Origin: Romboutsia weinsteinii
GTDB taxonomy: Bacteria > Bacillota > Clostridia > Peptostreptococcales > Peptostreptococcaceae
DNA length: 64,000 bases
Assembly (NCBI RefSeq): GCF_002250835.2
Contig: NZ_NOJY02000013.1
Span: forward strand, 1-64,000
Reading direction: 5' to 3'
The position numbers were made by a program, and so were the translations under genes. The notes below the pieces were generated by a model. The model saw only the letters and a list, made by a program, of their open reading frames with translations. It was not told the DNA's origin and searched no databases. Positions 62,086 through 64,000 of the stretch are shown piece by piece; position 1 is the first letter of the stretch, and each line of letters begins with the position of its first letter.

Positions 62086-62997
62086 TTATTCAACTGTAAC
62101 AGCTACCTCTTTTAAAACTGGTTCATTTATATCTATCTTAGTTTTTAGATAACTCATTAAGCTTTCCTTTAGGTCATCTCTTTTAAGAGCGTAATCTATT
62201 GTAGCTTCTAGGAAACCTAACTTATCCCCTACATCATATCTTCTACCTTCAAAGTTATATGCATATATAGCTTCTTTGCCTCCTAGTGTTTTAAGAGCAT
62301 CTGTAAGTTGGATTTCTCCACCTTTTCCTGGCTCTTGGTTTTCTAGTATGTTGAATATTTCTGGAGTTATTATGTATCTTCCAAGTATAGCTATGTTTGA
62401 TGGAGCCTTGTCTACATCTGGCTTTTCTACCATATCTTTTACTTTGTATACTCTATCTTCTATGTGTTTTACATCTAAGATTCCGTATTTATTAGTGTCT
62501 TCATTAGCTACTTTTTGAACTCCAAGTATTGAAGTTTTGTACTCGTCATAAGCATTTATAAGTTGCTTTAAGCATGGAGTATCTGCATCTACTATATCAT
62601 CTCCTAGAAGTACTGCGAAAGGCTCATTTCCGATAAAGCTTTTTGCACAGTGGATAGCATGTCCAAGTCCTTTTGGTTCTTTTTGTCTTATATAGTGGAT
62701 GTTTACCATGTTAGATATATCTTGAACCATTTTTAGCATTTCTGATTTTCCTTTTTGTTCAAGTTCTAGTTCAAGTTCTACAGATCTATCAAAGTGGTCT
62801 TCTATTGATTTTTTGCTACGACCAGTTACTATTAGTATTTCTTCTATCCCTGAATTTATTGCTTCTTCTATTATGTATTGTAGTGTTGGTTTATCTACTA
62901 TTGGTAGCATTTCTTTTGGTTGTGATTTAGTAGCTGGAAGGAATCTTGTTCCTAATCCTGCTGCTGGTATTATTGCTTTTCTTACTTTTTTGTTCAT
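62086..62997 (-). CDS. galU: UTP-glucose-1-phosphate uridylyltransferase, copy 2
   Basis: A 303-residue GalU nearly identical along its core to the copy at 33911 (same [27 protein letters not shown] opening, [30 protein letters not shown]). It differs in a C-terminal extension ([16 protein letters not shown]). I start at ATG 62997; the ATG four codons upstream contains the GGAGGAG ribosome site itself. Located between an LCP gene and a glycosyltransferase, it may serve a second polymer or gene dosage. Confidence 0.95.
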   Translation of the reverse strand: MNKKVRKAIIPAAGLGTRFLPATKSQPKEMLPIVDKPTLQYIIEEAINSGIEEILIVTGRSKKSIEDHFDRSVELELELEQKGKSEMLKMVQDISNMVNIHYIRQKEPKGLGHAIHCAKSFIGNEPFAVLLGDDIVDADTPCLKQLINAYDEYKTSILGVQKVANEDTNKYGILDVKHIEDRVYKVKDMVEKPDVDKAPSNIAILGRYIITPEIFNILENQEPGKGGEIQLTDALKTLGGKEAIYAYNFEGRRYDVGDKLGFLEATIDYALKRDDLKESLMSYLKTKIDINEPVLKEVAVTVE

Positions 62998-63052
62998 TTT
63001 CTCCTCCATAACTGCATATAAAATCCCACTTATAAACCAAGCTTTAGCCCTT

Positions 63053-64000
63053 CTACATTCCCAATATATAGTGACTTACTGTTTCTAAATCATTTTTATA
63101 TTTTTCTAAAGATTTATAATCTATACATTGTTCTAATTTATGTTTAATATCATCTATATCTATACTTAACAATTCATTTTCTGTAATAGATATAGCAAGA
63201 TTTCTTTCTTTAGCTTTTAATATATTAACACTATCTTCATAAGATGTAGGCCTTTCTATAAGTACTAAGCTAGAATGACTTATTATACATTCTGCTATAG
63301 TTCCCCATCCAGCCTTAGTAATTACTATATCACTTGCAGCAATATAGTTTTGAGTATCTAATACCTCTATAGGTAGATTGACAACATTACAATCCTTAGA
63401 ACAAACTATATCAATTCCAGAAGTAGTAAATATTGTTCCCCTAAAGTTACTTATACTTATACTATTTAAACTAACTGACTTACCACAGGTTATAAATATA
63501 GATTCTCCGTATCTTTGCTGAATATCATTAACCTTAGTCTCATCAATATTTCTACAAACAAATCCAGCTTCATATATTTCATCAGCATCTATACTACTCA
63601 TAGGCAGGCATAAGTCATACCTTATAAACTTATCTACATAAGAATAAGCTTTTTTAAACTTACTTATTATTCTATTATCTATACCTAAGTGCTCATACTG
63701 TTCAACCCAGCTAAAATTACTTACAAATATATTAGGTAAATTTAACTTATTACCTACTATACATCCTATAGGACTTATATCATTTACTACACACTTAATA
63801 TCTATAGCTCTTAAAAAATCACACTCAGATTTAACAATATTATCTAGACTTAATATAAACTCATCTAACTTTTGTTTAAGAGCTACAATGTCTACTTCTA
63901 GACTATTATTTTTATTAACAAGACCTACATCAGTTACTATATCTTTATAGATTATCCTGTCTTCAAATTTAGATAAATATATTCTAGCAAATTCATTTTG
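63053..64000 (-). CDS. MurG-like (GT28-type) glycosyltransferase, 5' end beyond window
   Basis: The frame stays open to the right window edge, so about 315 C-terminal residues are visible and the start is missing. Features: [15 protein letters not shown] in the middle, a strand-rich donor domain with [18 protein letters not shown]-like segment, then the nucleotide-sugar loop [30 protein letters not shown], which matches the KPGxGTxxE element of GT28-like transferases. It probably transfers a sugar from a UDP donor in envelope synthesis. It reads toward galU copy 2 and an LCP gene. Confidence 0.75.
   Translation of the reverse strand, partial: QNEFARIYLSKFEDRIIYKDIVTDVGLVNKNNSLEVDIVALKQKLDEFILSLDNIVKSECDFLRAIDIKCVVNDISPIGCIVGNKLNLPNIFVSNFSWVEQYEHLGIDNRIISKFKKAYSYVDKFIRYDLCLPMSSIDADEIYEAGFVCRNIDETKVNDIQQRYGESIFITCGKSVSLNSISISNFRGTIFTTSGIDIVCSKDCNVVNLPIEVLDTQNYIAASDIVITKAGWGTIAECIISHSSLVLIERPTSYEDSVNILKAKERNLAISITENELLSIDIDDIKHKLEQCIDYKSLEKYKNDLETVSHYILGM

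Noticed and set aside
1..64000. CRISPR arrays, tRNA or rRNA genes, insertion sequences
   Set aside because: I saw no regularly spaced direct repeats, no tRNA-like arms with a TTC loop, no rRNA core and no transposase.

Overview
The window is AT-rich with strong Shine-Dalgarno sites (often runs of G) and looks like a spore-forming Clostridia member of the family Peptostreptococcaceae, closest in flavour to Paraclostridium/Romboutsia/Clostridioides. Reasons: a CamA-type orphan adenine methyltransferase near ptsHI and a cell-envelope locus, a CspC-type germination pseudoprotease, a BsaA/SipW fibre operon, and the DUF1659-DUF2922-YvrJ trio. Species cannot be fixed from the sequence alone.

Layout. 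1-9.3 kb (minus strand): ptsI (cut by the window edge), ptsH, a patatin-like lipase, a small STAS-like protein, a camA orthologue, a membrane GGDEF-EAL protein, a membrane-anchored murein amidase and a short cis-prenyltransferase. 9.5-12.6 kb (plus): lipoprotein, MBOAT acyltransferase and DHHW protein, probably a polymer O-acylation cassette. 12.7-13.9 kb: two small proteins. 14-34.8 kb: a surface polysaccharide and wall locus with four glycosyltransferases, a Wzy-like membrane protein, LCP ligase, initiating sugar transferase, UDP-galactopyranose mutase, two wall enzymes with six-unit SPOR-like tails, MurJ, GalE, RfbB and GalU, interrupted by RNase P RNA (rnpB).

35-45 kb: an orphan DnaC-like gene beside a decayed partner, an OPT transporter coupled to a PqqD-like protein, a cspC-type gene preceded by a CspA-like pseudoprotease, and rfbACD. 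The CspC-like protein has Thr170 and Gly485 where an active subtilase has His and Ser. The gene before it is also degenerate, and its N-terminus carries an extra jellyroll that could be the remains of a lost CspB protease half. 45.4-52.2 kb: LCP protein and a six-gene fibre operon (sipW, BsaB-like, two BsaA-like subunits, a sortase-motif protein, a VWA adhesin). 52.5-53.2 kb: DUF1659, DUF2922 and YvrJ. 53.3-56.2 kb: divergent XRE regulators with phased operators, an EAL phosphodiesterase and a histidine kinase with a four-cysteine motif in its DHp hairpin.

56.4-61 kb: a replication/regulation relic of a prophage (amidase, Mor-like, DnaC, replisome organizer, YqaJ C-terminal piece, antirepressor, Cro-like and CI-like regulators) without integrase or structural genes. 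61-64 kb: a third LCP protein, a second galU and a partial glycosyltransferase.

The common theme is the cell envelope: precursor supply (galU, galE, rfbABCD, glf, uppS-like), polymer assembly and export (glycosyltransferases, Wzy-like, MurJ), attachment to the wall (three LCP proteins), remodelling (three amidases, GH10-like) and surface fibres, with c-di-GMP turnover proteins and an epigenetic methylase nearby.
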